64,000 nt of DNA from Mycetocola tolaasinivorans. GTDB lineage: Bacteria > Actinomycetota > Actinomycetes > Actinomycetales > Microbacteriaceae. Position numbers and translations under genes: made by a program. Shown here in pieces: positions 36,750-46,077 of this stretch (position 1 is its first letter; each line of letters starts with the position of its first letter). The notes under the pieces were generated by a model. It ran no database searches. It saw only the letters and a list, made by a program, of their open reading frames with translations, and was not told the DNA's origin. The DNA is taken from the NCBI RefSeq assembly GCF_003667565.1, contig NZ_RCUX01000013.1, positions 18,987-82,986 of the forward strand, written 5' to 3'.

Positions 36750-37685
36750 CTAGTCGGTCAGCAGCCGGGCGCCGGAAGCCGGGCCGGTCGCGCGCACGGT
36801 ACGAATCCCGTTGGCGCTCAGCGACACCTGAATCTCCAGTGCCGCATCGGCATCCTCGGCAAGGAATGCAACGGTCGGGCCCGAACCGGACACGATACCG
36901 GCGAGGGCGCCGGAGCGCTCCCCCAGCTCGATCACATCGGCGAGACCCGGCTGCATCTGCAGCGCGGCCACCTGCATGTCGTTGTGCAGGGCGTTGGCGA
37001 GCATTACAGTATCGCCCGCCCGCAGCGCCTGCAGCACGTCGTTATCGACGCTCGGTACGTCGCGCGCCGGCGAAATATCCAGCGCGTGCTTCTCGCGGTG
37101 CTCATCCAGCTTCGCGTAGACCGCGGGGGTCGAGAGCCCCTGATCGGCGAGGGCAAACACCCAGGTGAACTGTCCGGTTGCGAGAGCGGGGCTCAGGCGT
37201 TCCCCGCGACCGGTACCCAGCGCGGTACCCCCCACCAGGGCGAAGGGCACATCGGCGCCCAGCTTGGCGGCGAGCTTCACGAGCTCCTCGCGGCCGAGAC
37301 CCGTGCCCCAGAGGGCGTCGCAGGCCACGAGCGTGGCCGCGGCATCCGCCGAGCCCCCGCCCATACCGCCCGCGACGGGAACGTTCTTCTCGATGCGCAG
37401 GTGCACCCCGCCGCGATATCCGGTCTTGCGCGCGAGCAGGCGGGCGGCCTTGATCGCGAGGTTTGAGCCATCGGTGGGCACCGAGTCGGTGTTGATCTTT
37501 CCGCCAAAGGTCACCGCGAAGTCGCTGGCGTGGGATGCGTACACATCCTCATACAGCGAAACCGCCTGGTACGCGGTCGCGACCTCGTGGTAGCCGTCCT
37601 CACGGACCGCTCCCACGGACAGGAACAGGTTTACCTTCCCGGGAGCCCGGGCGGCGACCTCTGTAGACGTCTGGTTGGCGCTCAT
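36750..37685 (-). CDS. ispE: 4-diphosphocytidyl-2-C-methyl-D-erythritol kinase
   Basis: 311 residues, GHMP kinase of the non-mevalonate isoprenoid pathway. [12 protein letters not shown] binds substrate, [18 protein letters not shown] is the ATP loop and [13 protein letters not shown] the third motif. It follows rsmA, as in most Actinobacteria. TAGGTT at 37692-37697, six bases, then ATG suggests an own leaderless transcript in addition to read-through from rsmA. Confidence 0.96.
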   Translation of the reverse strand: MSANQTSTEVAARAPGKVNLFLSVGAVREDGYHEVATAYQAVSLYEDVYASHASDFAVTFGGKINTDSVPTDGSNLAIKAARLLARKTGYRGGVHLRIEKNVPVAGGMGGGSADAAATLVACDALWGTGLGREELVKLAAKLGADVPFALVGGTALGTGRGERLSPALATGQFTWVFALADQGLSTPAVYAKLDEHREKHALDISPARDVPSVDNDVLQALRAGDTVMLANALHNDMQVAALQMQPGLADVIELGERSGALAGIVSGSGPTVAFLAEDADAALEIQVSLSANGIRTVRATGPASGARLLTD

Positions 37686-37714
37686 ACGTTAAACCTAACG
37701 CAGGATATTGATCG

Positions 37715-38563
37715 TTATTTACCGATTGCCGCGAGATGCGCGCGAGCGACACCGAGGAAGTCGTGCACGGTCAGTGCCTCACCCCGCGCGGTCGGCGCGA
37801 TTCCGGCGGCCTCCAGGCGTGCGGTGGCCACATCGGCCCCGCCCAAAACCTGACCGAGCGACTGACGTAACATCTTGCGACGCTGGCCAAAGGCGGCATC
37901 AACCAGGGCGAAGGTCAGCGCACGCTCCTCGAGCGTGCCAATCTGGTCGGCGCGACGCTCAAACCCGACGAGCACCGAATCGACGTTCGGCACCGGCCAG
38001 AACACCTGGCGGCTCACGGTACCGGCGATGCGCCAGTCTCCGTACCACTCGGCCTTGACGCTCGGGCTGCCATAGATCTTCGAACCCGGCTCGGCGGCCA
38101 GGCGGTGACCCACCTCGGCCTGCACCATGACCACACCCGAGGTGAGCGAATCGAAGTGCTCCAGCAGGTGCAGCAGCACCGGCACCGAAATGTTGTAGGG
38201 CAGGTTCGCAACCAGGCGCGTGGGCGCAAGCGGCAGCTCGGTGACCTTCAGGGCATCCTGGTGCACCACGGTCAGCTCGGCCTCGGGGGCCAGCGCCGCC
38301 ACGGTCTTCGGCAGCTGCTCGGCCAGGCGCGAATCGATCTCCACGGCCACCACGCGAGCCTCGGCCTCGAGCAGGCCCAGGGTCAGTGAACCCAGACCCG
38401 GGCCGATCTCGATCACGGCGTCACCGGCCTCAACGTTCGCGACCTTCACGATCTTGCGGACGGTATTGGCGTCCACCACAAAGTTCTGCCCCAGCTTCTT
38501 GGTGGGGGTTACGTCGAGCATTTCCGCGAGGTCACGGATTTCGGCGGGGCCGAGCAGGTTCAT
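37715..38563 (-). CDS. rsmA: 16S rRNA (A1518/A1519) dimethyltransferase
   Basis: 282 residues. LGQNFVVDANTVRKIV, VIEIGPGLGSLTL (SAM site) and NLPYNISVPVLLHLL (catalytic motif IV) are the expected order for KsgA/RsmA. It dimethylates two adenines near the 3' end of 16S rRNA. Start overlaps the tatD stop by four bases. Confidence 0.97.
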   Translation of the reverse strand: MNLLGPAEIRDLAEMLDVTPTKKLGQNFVVDANTVRKIVKVANVEAGDAVIEIGPGLGSLTLGLLEAEARVVAVEIDSRLAEQLPKTVAALAPEAELTVVHQDALKVTELPLAPTRLVANLPYNISVPVLLHLLEHFDSLTSGVVMVQAEVGHRLAAEPGSKIYGSPSVKAEWYGDWRIAGTVSRQVFWPVPNVDSVLVGFERRADQIGTLEERALTFALVDAAFGQRRKMLRQSLGQVLGGADVATARLEAAGIAPTARGEALTVHDFLGVARAHLAAIGK

Positions 38564-39492
38564 GAGGTACTTTTCGTCTTATCGTTCGGGCCGGTCTGTG
38601 AGCGGATCGGATCCGCGTCCCAGCGCCCATAAACGGCTTCGGTATTGGAACTCAGCTGCGTCGCGAGCATCACCGGATCGAGATCCAGATACTCGGCTAT
38701 GGCGCGCAGCGTGTAGGGAATGAGGTAGGGGGCGTTGGGGCGACCACGGTAGGGCGTGGGCGTGAGGTACGGCGCATCCGTCTCGATCATCAGCAGCGAG
38801 CGCGGCGCAATATCCAGCACCCGACGCAGATTGTGCGCGTTCTTAAACGTCACCGTGCCGGAGAGCGACATGTACCAGCCGTGCTCGATACAGATCTCGG
38901 CGAGATCCACGTCTCCGGAGAAACAGTGGAACACCGTGCGCTCGGGAGCGCCCACCCGCAGCAGGGTGTCGACGACCTCCTGGTGGGCGTCACGATCGTG
39001 AATCTGCAGGGCCAGATCGTGTTCCTTCGCGATCCGGATGTGCTCCTCAAACGAGCGCTGCTGGGCGGCCCGGCCGTCTTCCCCGGTGCGGAAGAAGTCG
39101 AGACCGGTCTCGCCCACCGCGCGCACCCGCGGCAGCGCCGCGAGCTCGTTGATGCCGGCGAGGTGCTCATCGAGCAGCCCCCGAGCGTCGAGCTCCGGCG
39201 CCTCGTTCGGGTGCAGCGCCACCGCGGCGAGCACGCGTGGCTCGATCGCGGCGATCTGCGCGCTCCAGCGGGAGGTGGCCAGGTCGGTGCCGACCTGGAC
39301 CACTCCCTTAACGCCCACGCTGGAGGCGCGATCCAGCTGCTCTCGGTAGTCGAGAGCCTCGTCGCCATCGGCGATTTCGAGGTGGGTGTGGTTGTCGTAT
39401 ACCCCGGAGGTCAGCGGCTGAGGCAGCGGCGGGTACCGCAGCTCCCCGCGGTCCTCGCCCCCACGCGTACGGATGTGCGGTGTCGGGTTCAT
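38560..39492 (-). CDS. tatD: TatD family metal-dependent DNase
   Basis: 310 residues. DNHTHLEI is the first metal motif; AVGETGLDFFRTG, LQIHDRDAHQ, VFHCFSGD and IETDAPYLTP follow. The family is linked to 3'-5' exonuclease activity in DNA repair and degradation. The N-terminal 30 residues before the barrel are longer than usual. TAGCGT (39500-39505), seven bases, then ATG supports start 39492. Confidence 0.93.
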   Translation of the reverse strand: MNPTPHIRTRGGEDRGELRYPPLPQPLTSGVYDNHTHLEIADGDEALDYREQLDRASSVGVKGVVQVGTDLATSRWSAQIAAIEPRVLAAVALHPNEAPELDARGLLDEHLAGINELAALPRVRAVGETGLDFFRTGEDGRAAQQRSFEEHIRIAKEHDLALQIHDRDAHQEVVDTLLRVGAPERTVFHCFSGDVDLAEICIEHGWYMSLSGTVTFKNAHNLRRVLDIAPRSLLMIETDAPYLTPTPYRGRPNAPYLIPYTLRAIAEYLDLDPVMLATQLSSNTEAVYGRWDADPIRSQTGPNDKTKSTS

Positions 39493-39535
39493 ACCCTCGA
39501 CGCTACCCGCTTTAGCTGAATCCGGCATCCCCACG

Positions 39536-41116
39536 CTAGGCGTCGGTGGATTCGATGCGCGGGAACAGCGCCTCGAGCGCACCCACGGTGGTGCCCGGGA
39601 TCAGCTGACCCCAGACGCCGGCCGAGCGGATCGGCTGCGCGGTGAGGGCTCCGAGGGAGTCCTCCACGCCGAGCGCGGTCCAGAGCTTGGTGGTGGCCTT
39701 GGGAATGGTCGGCGAGAGCACCACGGCCAGGGCACGCAGACCCTCGGTCACGGTGTAGAGCACGGTGGAGAGGCGCTCGCGCTGAGCGTCGTCCTTTGCC
39801 AGGGCCCACGGTTCCTGGATCGTGATGTAGCCGTTGAGCTCCTCCACGATGGTCCAGATCGCGGCCAGCGAGTCGTGCAGGGCGATCTTCTCGATCGCGG
39901 CATCGGCGTTTGCCACGGCCTCCGCAACCACGCGCTGGATGTTGAGGTCGGCCTCGGTGTACTCACCCGGTGCCGGCACAACGCCGTCGTAGTAGCGGGT
40001 CACCATGGCCAGCGCGCGCGAGGCGAGGTTACCGAAACCGTTGGCCAACTCGGCCTGGTAGCGCGCCGACAGGTCTTCCCAGCTGAACGAGCCATCCTGA
40101 CCGAAGTGGATCGCGGACATGAAGTAGTAGCGGAAGGCATCCGAGCCGAAGGTGTCGGTGATCTCGTGCGGCGCAATACCGGTGAGCTTCGACTTGGACA
40201 TCTTCTCGCCGCCGACCAGCAGCCAGCCGTGACCGAACACGCGGTGCGGGACCTTCACGCCGGCGGCCATCAGCATCGCGGGCCAGATAACCGCGTGGAA
40301 GCGCAGAATGTCCTTTCCGACGAGGTGCATTCCGGGCCAGCGACGCTCGAAGTTCTCGTTGTCCTGGCCGTAGCCCACGGCGGTGATGTAGTTCAGCAGT
40401 GCGTCGAACCACACGTAGACCACGTGCGAGTCGTCCCAGGGCACCTTGATGCCCCAGTCGAAGCTCGAACGCGAGATCGAGAGGTCGTTCAGACCCTGGC
40501 GGACGAACTGGATAACCTCGTTGCGCGCCGACTCGGGCTGCACAAACTCGGGGTTCTGCTCGTAGAGGTCCAGCAGCTGCTGGGAGAAGTCGCTCATGCG
40601 GAAGAAGTAGTTCTTCTCTTCCAGACGCTCGAGCGGCTTGGAGTGAATGGCGCAGACCTTCTGGCCGGCGAACTCGCCCACGCCGTCGACGACATCGCTC
40701 TCGGGCTTGAACTCCTCACAGCCCACACAGTAGAGGCCGGAGTACTCGCCGGAGTAGATGAAGCCGTCATCGTAGAGCTTCTGCAGGAAGACCTGAACGT
40801 TCTTCTCGTGGCGCTCATCGGTGGTGCGGATGAAGTCATCGTTGGAGATATCGATGGTCTCCAGCAGCGGGATCCAGGAGTCGCGCACCAGCTTGTCGGC
40901 CCACTCCTGCGGGGTGGTGCCGTTGGCGGTGGCGGTGCGCAGGATCTTCTCGCCGTGCTCGTCGGTGCCGGTCAGCGACCAGGTGTCATCCCCGGACTGA
41001 CGGTGCCAGCGCGCGAGCATGTCAGCGGCCACCTCGGTGTACGCATGCCCGATATGGGGAGCATCGTTAACGTAGAAAATGGGCGTGGTGACATAGAAAG
41101 AACGACCGGACGACAT
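39536..41116 (-). CDS. metG: Methionyl-tRNA synthetase
   Basis: 526 residues, class I synthetase. YVNDAPHIGHAY holds the HIGH motif and GGEKMSKSKL the KMSKS motif. The zinc knuckle is reduced to one Cys pair (YCVGCEEF). No C-terminal dimerisation domain is present, as is normal in this group. TACAAT, seven bases, then ATG 41116 suggests a leaderless message that may continue into tatD, rsmA and ispE. Confidence 0.97.
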   Translation of the reverse strand: MSSGRSFYVTTPIFYVNDAPHIGHAYTEVAADMLARWHRQSGDDTWSLTGTDEHGEKILRTATANGTTPQEWADKLVRDSWIPLLETIDISNDDFIRTTDERHEKNVQVFLQKLYDDGFIYSGEYSGLYCVGCEEFKPESDVVDGVGEFAGQKVCAIHSKPLERLEEKNYFFRMSDFSQQLLDLYEQNPEFVQPESARNEVIQFVRQGLNDLSISRSSFDWGIKVPWDDSHVVYVWFDALLNYITAVGYGQDNENFERRWPGMHLVGKDILRFHAVIWPAMLMAAGVKVPHRVFGHGWLLVGGEKMSKSKLTGIAPHEITDTFGSDAFRYYFMSAIHFGQDGSFSWEDLSARYQAELANGFGNLASRALAMVTRYYDGVVPAPGEYTEADLNIQRVVAEAVANADAAIEKIALHDSLAAIWTIVEELNGYITIQEPWALAKDDAQRERLSTVLYTVTEGLRALAVVLSPTIPKATTKLWTALGVEDSLGALTAQPIRSAGVWGQLIPGTTVGALEALFPRIESTDA

Positions 41117-41183
41117 GCGCTCAATTGTATGGTGTAAATCGAGCGCTCGCGGACATCGTTACGCCGGGCGGCGCGGCACCGGC

Positions 41184-41996
41184 CTAGCGGGCGAGCGCCC
41201 CCTCATAGAGGTCACGCTTTCCGAGGCCCGTTTCGGCCGCCACCTGGGTTGCGGCTTCCTTGGTCCGCAGGCCCGATTCCACCAGCGCACGCACCCGGGC
41301 GATGGCGTCCTCCAGGCTGAATTCGCGGGCGGGTGCACCGGCAATGACCACGCAGATTTCCCCACGGACACCCTCCGCCGCCCACTCGGCAAGCTCCGCC
41401 GCGGTGCCCCGCTTGACCTCCTCGAACATCTTCGTGAGCTCGCGGCACACGACCACGCGACGATCGGCACCAAAGACCTCGGCGACGTCCTGCAGGCTCG
41501 CGGCCAGGCGGTTCGGGGAATCGAAGAAGACCATGGTGCGGCGCTCATCGGCGAGCTCGCGGAAGGTATCGCGACGCTCCCCCGACTTCCGCGGCAGGAA
41601 CCCCTCAAAGCAGAAGCGGTCGGTGGGCAGGCCCGAAACCGCGAGGGCCGACAGCACGGCGCTCGGTCCCGGCAGGACGGTCACACGCACATCCGCTGCG
41701 GCAGCCGCCTCCACCAGGTGATAACCGGGGTCCGACACGGTGGGCATACCGGCATCGCTCAGCACCAGAATGTCTTCGTTTCGCGCACGCTCGACCAGGT
41801 CACTCGCGCGCACCCGCTCGTTGTGATCGTGCAGGGCGATGAGCTCGGGGCGGTTCTCAATGCCCAGGCCACGCAGCAGTTTTACCGTGGTGCGGGTATC
41901 CTCCGCGGCCACGACGCCCACGGTCTCCAGGGTCTCAACCAGGCGGGTGGTGGCGTCCGAGAGGTTTCCGATGGGGGTCGCCCCGAGAATGATCAT
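41184..41996 (-). CDS. rsmI: 16S rRNA (C1402) 2'-O-methyltransferase
   Basis: 270 residues, tetrapyrrole-methylase fold. ILGATPIGNLSDAT, VAAEDTRTTVKLL, LSDAGMPTVSDPGY and LPGPSAVLSALAVSGLPTDRFCFEGFLPRK are the RsmI signature blocks. It modifies the ribosomal P-site. ATG 41996 is followed by the conserved N-terminus directly; the long upstream extension of the frame lies under the divergent mannosyltransferase gene and was rejected. Confidence 0.95.
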   Translation of the reverse strand: MIILGATPIGNLSDATTRLVETLETVGVVAAEDTRTTVKLLRGLGIENRPELIALHDHNERVRASDLVERARNEDILVLSDAGMPTVSDPGYHLVEAAAAADVRVTVLPGPSAVLSALAVSGLPTDRFCFEGFLPRKSGERRDTFRELADERRTMVFFDSPNRLAASLQDVAEVFGADRRVVVCRELTKMFEEVKRGTAAELAEWAAEGVRGEICVVIAGAPAREFSLEDAIARVRALVESGLRTKEAATQVAAETGLGKRDLYEGALAR

Positions 41997-42086
41997 GGTT
42001 CCAGTCTGCCAGGTGTGCGCGGGCGACCCCGCGCATTTTCGCCGAATCGCGCGAGAAATCACGGACAAACTGACTACGATGTCAGG

Positions 42087-43892
42087 GTGTCCCGCAGTGA
42101 AAACGGACCCGCCCCGGAAGACGTCCCTTCCGCCGCCGATCCGCACACCCCCGCCGCCGCGCAGCCCGAGGCTTCCCCGAAGTCCGCCGCCGAGTCTCTC
42201 GCCGCCGTGCCCACCACCAGCGGCACCATCGTGCTGGAGACCCCGGCCGATGTGCTGGAGACCCCCGCCGATGAGCCGGCGACCGGTGCCGAAGCCCCGG
42301 CTGAGGCCGAGGCCGCCGCGCCTGCTCCGGCACCCGTACGCACCGGCTCGCGCATCGACGATCTCTGGCTGCGCATCGTCCGCACCCCCGAACGCGCCCG
42401 ACTGCTCAACTGGCTGATCCCCGCCCTCATCCTTCTCCTCGCCGCCGGCGTGCGCCTCTGGAACCTCGGGTTCCCGCACGCCCTGGTGTTCGACGAGACC
42501 TTCTACGTGAAGGACGCCTACTCGCTGTGGGGCAACGGCTACGAGTCCAAGTGGCCGGACGGCGTCAACGAGCGCTTCAACGCCGGTGACGTCAACATCT
42601 TCCTGAAGGACGCCGCCTACATCGTTCACCCGCCGCTGGGTAAGTGGATCATCGGCGTGGGCATGGCCATCTTCGGTGCCGATAACGCCTTCGGCTGGCG
42701 CATCACCACCGCCCTGATGGGCATCATCGGCGTGGGCCTGATCATGGTCGTGGCCCGTACGCTGACGAAGTCGCGTACGCTCGCCGCCATCGCCGGGTTC
42801 CTGTTTGCGATCGACGGCCACGCCATCGTGATGAGCCGCGTCGCGATCCTGGACAACTCGGTCATGGTGTTCGCGCTGCTCGGGTTCTGGTTCATCCTCA
42901 AGGATCGAGCCTGGCTGGAACGCCACCTCGACGCCTGGATCGCCCAGCGCGGCGACGCACCGCTAGGCAGCGCCCGCGGCCCGGTGATCTGGAACCGCCC
43001 CTGGGTCTTCGCCGCCGGCCTTGCCTTCGGCGCAACCACCTCGGTGAAGTGGTCCGGACTCTACTTCCTCGCCGCCTTCGGTATCTACCTCGTCGCCGTG
43101 GACGTGCTCGCACGCCGTCGCCGCGGGCTCGGCCAGTTCCCGATCGGCTCGGCACTGCAGGCCCTCGCGACGTTTGTTCTCTACGTCCCGATCGCCGCGG
43201 TTGTGTACCTCGCCAGCTGGACCGGCTGGCTCACCACCACCGGTGGTTACTACCGCAACTGGGCCGATGATCCGGCCAACGCCTGGCAGGGCCTGTTCTC
43301 CTGGGTGCCGCACTCCATCCAGAGCCTGGTGTTCTACCACCAGCAGATGTACGCGTTCCACGTGGGGCTGAGCACGCCGCACAGTTACCAGGCCAACCCC
43401 CTGGGCTGGCTCGCGATGATCCGCCCGACCAGCATGTGGTACGTCGCGCCGCCACCCGAGGACTGCGGATCAAACCTCTGCTCGCAGGCCATCACCTCGA
43501 TCGCGAACCCGCTGATCTGGTGGGTTGCCGTACTGGCCACCCTGTACCTCGTGTACCGACTGACCCGCCACCAGGAGTGGCAGGTGGGCCTCATCCTCAT
43601 GGGTATGGTGGCCGGCTATCTGCCGTGGCTCGCCTACACCGAGCGCACCGTGTTCCAGTTCTACACGATCGCCTTCGAGCCGTACCTGCTGCTGGGGCTG
43701 ACGTTTGTAATCGGCCTGATCATCGGAAAGCGCGAGGATCCTCGCCCCAGGCGCACCTCCGGTCTGGCAACCGTGGGCGTGTTCCTCGGGGCCGCGACCG
43801 CGCTGTCGATCTTCTGGTATCCGCTCTGGACCGCGATCACCGTGCCGTACTGGTTCTGGCAGATGCACGCCTGGTTCCCCAGCTGGATCTAG
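42087..43892 (+). CDS. pmt: Dolichyl-phosphate-mannose--protein mannosyltransferase
   Basis: 601 residues. A disordered Ala/Pro/Glu-rich N-terminus (about 1-85) precedes a membrane domain of ten or more helices. VFDETFYVKDAYSLWG carries the catalytic Asp-Glu pair (136-137), and HPPLGKWII the second GT39 motif. Actinobacterial Pmt adds the first mannose to secreted proteins from polyprenyl-phospho-mannose. GTG 42087 stands six bases after TACGAT (42075-42080), a leaderless layout. Divergent from rsmI with a 90-bp gap. Confidence 0.95.
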   Translation: MSRSENGPAPEDVPSAADPHTPAAAQPEASPKSAAESLAAVPTTSGTIVLETPADVLETPADEPATGAEAPAEAEAAAPAPAPVRTGSRIDDLWLRIVRTPERARLLNWLIPALILLLAAGVRLWNLGFPHALVFDETFYVKDAYSLWGNGYESKWPDGVNERFNAGDVNIFLKDAAYIVHPPLGKWIIGVGMAIFGADNAFGWRITTALMGIIGVGLIMVVARTLTKSRTLAAIAGFLFAIDGHAIVMSRVAILDNSVMVFALLGFWFILKDRAWLERHLDAWIAQRGDAPLGSARGPVIWNRPWVFAAGLAFGATTSVKWSGLYFLAAFGIYLVAVDVLARRRRGLGQFPIGSALQALATFVLYVPIAAVVYLASWTGWLTTTGGYYRNWADDPANAWQGLFSWVPHSIQSLVFYHQQMYAFHVGLSTPHSYQANPLGWLAMIRPTSMWYVAPPPEDCGSNLCSQAITSIANPLIWWVAVLATLYLVYRLTRHQEWQVGLILMGMVAGYLPWLAYTERTVFQFYTIAFEPYLLLGLTFVIGLIIGKREDPRPRRTSGLATVGVFLGAATALSIFWYPLWTAITVPYWFWQMHAWFPSWI

Positions 43893-43905
43893 GCCCATAT
43901 AAAAA

Positions 43906-43945
43906 GGCGGGCTGCCCGGGTGATTTCTCACCGGGGCAGCCCGCC
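43906..43945. terminator. Terminator of pmt
   Basis: A long stem of about 18 bp with one mismatch and a TTTC loop is followed by CTTTCGTTT on the plus strand. It can also serve the convergent small gene. Confidence 0.85.
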
Positions 43946-43978
43946 CTTTCGTTTCCGTGCCTGCGCACGGACCATCAG

Positions 43979-44197
43979 CTAGGGGTGTGCGGAGGCGATG
44001 CCGTCGCGCACCTGCTCGACACCGCGCAGCACCAGCACGAGCGCAAGAATCGAGAACAGTGCTCCCGCCGCATAGGCGTACCACTCGGAGGCACTGACAA
44101 ACGTAAACACCGCAAACCCAGCGACCAGAACGGCGACAATCAGCAGGGTAATCCCCAGGCGGCGTTCGGCCCGGGCACGAGATTCGGAGGTAGCCAT
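43979..44197 (-). CDS. Small two-helix membrane protein
   Basis: 72 residues. Charged N-terminus, then two hydrophobic helices (LGITLLIVAVLVAGFAVFTFV and YAYAAGALFSILALVLVL) joined by a short loop. No known domain recognised. TACACT, six bases, then ATG fits the leaderless pattern used around it, which supports the start. Confidence 0.7.
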   Translation of the reverse strand: MATSESRARAERRLGITLLIVAVLVAGFAVFTFVSASEWYAYAAGALFSILALVLVLRGVEQVRDGIASAHP

Positions 44198-44298
44198 TGG
44201 GCCAGTGTAGCGTTTCAAGCCTGAGGATTCTGGCATTTTGCAGCCGTTATCGAAAGCTAATGGAACTCACAGTATTGACCGAAATCCGCCAGCCGAAT

Positions 44299-44625
44299 CT
44301 AGTGGGCCGCGGCGTCGACCATCTTGAGTCCGATGACGCAGCCGACGATACCCAGGATCAGCAGGATCTTGATGATCGAGGCGGGCTCGCCGCCGAAGAT
44401 CATCGCGTAGAGCACCGTGAGGCTCGCGCCGATCCCGACCCAGATGGCGTACGCGGTACCGGTGGGAATATCGCGCATCGCATACGCCAAACCACCCATG
44501 CTGAGCAGCAGCCCGACGCTAAAGACGACGGTGGGCCAGAGCTTTGTAAAGCCCTCGGAACGGCCGAGCGCGGTGGCCCAAACGGCCTCGAGAACACCGG
44601 AGATAATGAGCACGATCCATGCCAT
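44299..44625 (-). CDS. gdx: Guanidinium exporter Gdx (SMR family)
   Basis: 108 residues, four membrane helices, small multidrug resistance family. Glu13 in IISGVLEAVWA is the proton/substrate residue. GTAYAIWVGIGA matches the Gdx/SugE subgroup. The guanidine-III riboswitch 19 bases upstream makes guanidinium export the likely role, moving Gdm+ out in exchange for protons. No partner SMR gene is seen, so it is probably a dual-topology homodimer. ATG 44625 fits the family N-terminus. Confidence 0.92.
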   Translation of the reverse strand: MAWIVLIISGVLEAVWATALGRSEGFTKLWPTVVFSVGLLLSMGGLAYAMRDIPTGTAYAIWVGIGASLTVLYAMIFGGEPASIIKILLILGIVGCVIGLKMVDAAAH

Positions 44626-44644
44626 GACAAACACCAACTTTCGT

Positions 44645-44685
44645 GGTCAGTCTTGTCGCGTTCCGGGTACTGCGCCCTCGTCCGG
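44645..44685 (-). promoter_or_regulatory. Guanidine-III riboswitch (ykkC-III)
   Basis: 41 nt on the minus strand carry all three conserved blocks of the class in order and spacing: CCGGACGAGG, GTACCCGG and GACAAGAC. As I recall it, the Thermobifida fusca example has the same length and the same blocks. The 3' end stands 19 bases before the gdx ATG, so ligand binding would free the ribosome site. Pairing in the outer pseudoknot is weaker than in that example (CAGT with ACTG, then two mismatches). Confidence 0.88.
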
Positions 44686-44787
44686 GGCCCGATCATCGGG
44701 CTCAGAAGTATTGTCTCACACCGTTATGTTTCGGTCTATGACGTCATATGAGCGTGTATGACGGGCGCCGCACACTAGCCTGTCATC

Positions 44788-46077
44788 ATGGCAGATCGAG
44801 AGTACGGCTTCCGCACGCGCGCGATTCACGCGGGCAACATCCCCGATGCGGCAACCGGAGCGCGAGCGCTCCCCATTTATCAGTCCACCGCGTTCGTCTT
44901 TGACAGCGCCGAGGACGCCGCGAGCAGGTTCGCCCTGCAGAAGTACGGCACGATCTACTCGCGCCTCGCGAACCCCACGGTTTCGAGCTTCGAGGAGCGC
45001 ATCGCGAATCTCGAGGGCGGCCTCGGTGCCGTCGCCACCGCGAGCGGCCTCGCCGCGCAGTACCTCACCTTCGCGAGCCTCACCGAGGCCGGCGACCACA
45101 TCGTGGCCTCCGCGAGCCTCTACGGCGGCTCGGTTACCCAGCTCGACGTCACCCTGCGTCGCTTCGGGATCGAAACCACCTTCGTCAACTCCTCGGATCC
45201 GGCCGCCTACGCCGCCGCGATCACCGATAAGACCAAGCTGATCTTTGCCGAGACCATCGCGAACCCCTCGGGTGAGATCGCCGATATCGAGGGCCTCGCC
45301 GAGGTTGCCCGCGCGCACGGTGTGCCGCTGGTGATCGACTCGACGCTGTCGACCCCGGCGCTGATTCGCCCGATCGACTGGGGTGCGGACATCGTCACGC
45401 ACTCGGCCACCAAGTTCATCGGCGGGCACGGCACCACCCTCGGCGGCGTGGTGGTGGAGTCCGGCAAGTTTGACTGGACCTCCGGCCGCTTCCCGCGCTT
45501 CACCGAGCCGGTGCCGAGCTACGGCGGTCTCGAGTGGTCGGGGAACTTCGGCGAGTACGCGTTCCTCACCCGGCTGCGTGCCGAGCAGCTGCGCGACATC
45601 GGGCCCGCGCTGCCCGCGCACTCGGCATTCCTCCTCGCCCAGGGCGTGGAGACCCTGCCGCTGCGTATGCGCGCCCACGTGGACAACGCCCGCATCGTGG
45701 CCGAGTGGCTCGCCGCCGACCCTCGCGTCGAAGCGGTCAACTGGGCCGGTCTGCCGGATCACCCGCACCACGAGCGTGCGGCCAAGTACTTCCCGTCCGG
45801 CCCCGGTTCGGTCTTCGGATTCGTCCTGCGCGGCGGCCGCGAGGCCGGTAAGGGCCTGATCGAGAACGTCGAGCTGGCCAGCCACCTCGCCAACGTCGGC
45901 GATGCGAAAACGCTCATCATTCACCCGGCCTCCACCACCCACGCGCAGCTCACCGAGCAGCAGCTGCTCGATGCGGGCGTCCTGCCCGGTCTGGTGCGCC
46001 TGAGCGTCGGCATCGAGGACCCGGAGGACATCATCGCGGACCTTGACCGCGCCCTCAACGCCGGAGCGGCCAAGTGA
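44788..46077 (+). CDS. metY: O-acetylhomoserine sulfhydrylase
   Basis: 429 residues, PLP enzyme of the Cys/Met metabolism family making homocysteine from O-acetylhomoserine and sulfide. TRAIHAGNIPDAATGARALPIYQSTAF is the typical start, and SATKFIGGHGTTLGGVV carries the PLP Lys. The length and the RFPRFTEPVPSYGG stretch favour MetY over cystathionine synthase. TAGCCT, six bases, ATG suggests a leaderless start. Overlaps the next gene by four bases. Confidence 0.95.
   Translation: MADREYGFRTRAIHAGNIPDAATGARALPIYQSTAFVFDSAEDAASRFALQKYGTIYSRLANPTVSSFEERIANLEGGLGAVATASGLAAQYLTFASLTEAGDHIVASASLYGGSVTQLDVTLRRFGIETTFVNSSDPAAYAAAITDKTKLIFAETIANPSGEIADIEGLAEVARAHGVPLVIDSTLSTPALIRPIDWGADIVTHSATKFIGGHGTTLGGVVVESGKFDWTSGRFPRFTEPVPSYGGLEWSGNFGEYAFLTRLRAEQLRDIGPALPAHSAFLLAQGVETLPLRMRAHVDNARIVAEWLAADPRVEAVNWAGLPDHPHHERAAKYFPSGPGSVFGFVLRGGREAGKGLIENVELASHLANVGDAKTLIIHPASTTHAQLTEQQLLDAGVLPGLVRLSVGIEDPEDIIADLDRALNAGAAK

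Noticed and set aside
41115..42086. 324-codon upstream extension of the mannosyltransferase frame
   Set aside because: It runs antisense through rsmI. A leaderless promoter stands directly before GTG 42087, where the usual disordered N-terminus begins.
41997..42926. Upstream extension of the rsmI frame
   Set aside because: It runs antisense through the mannosyltransferase gene. RsmI homology starts at ATG 41996.
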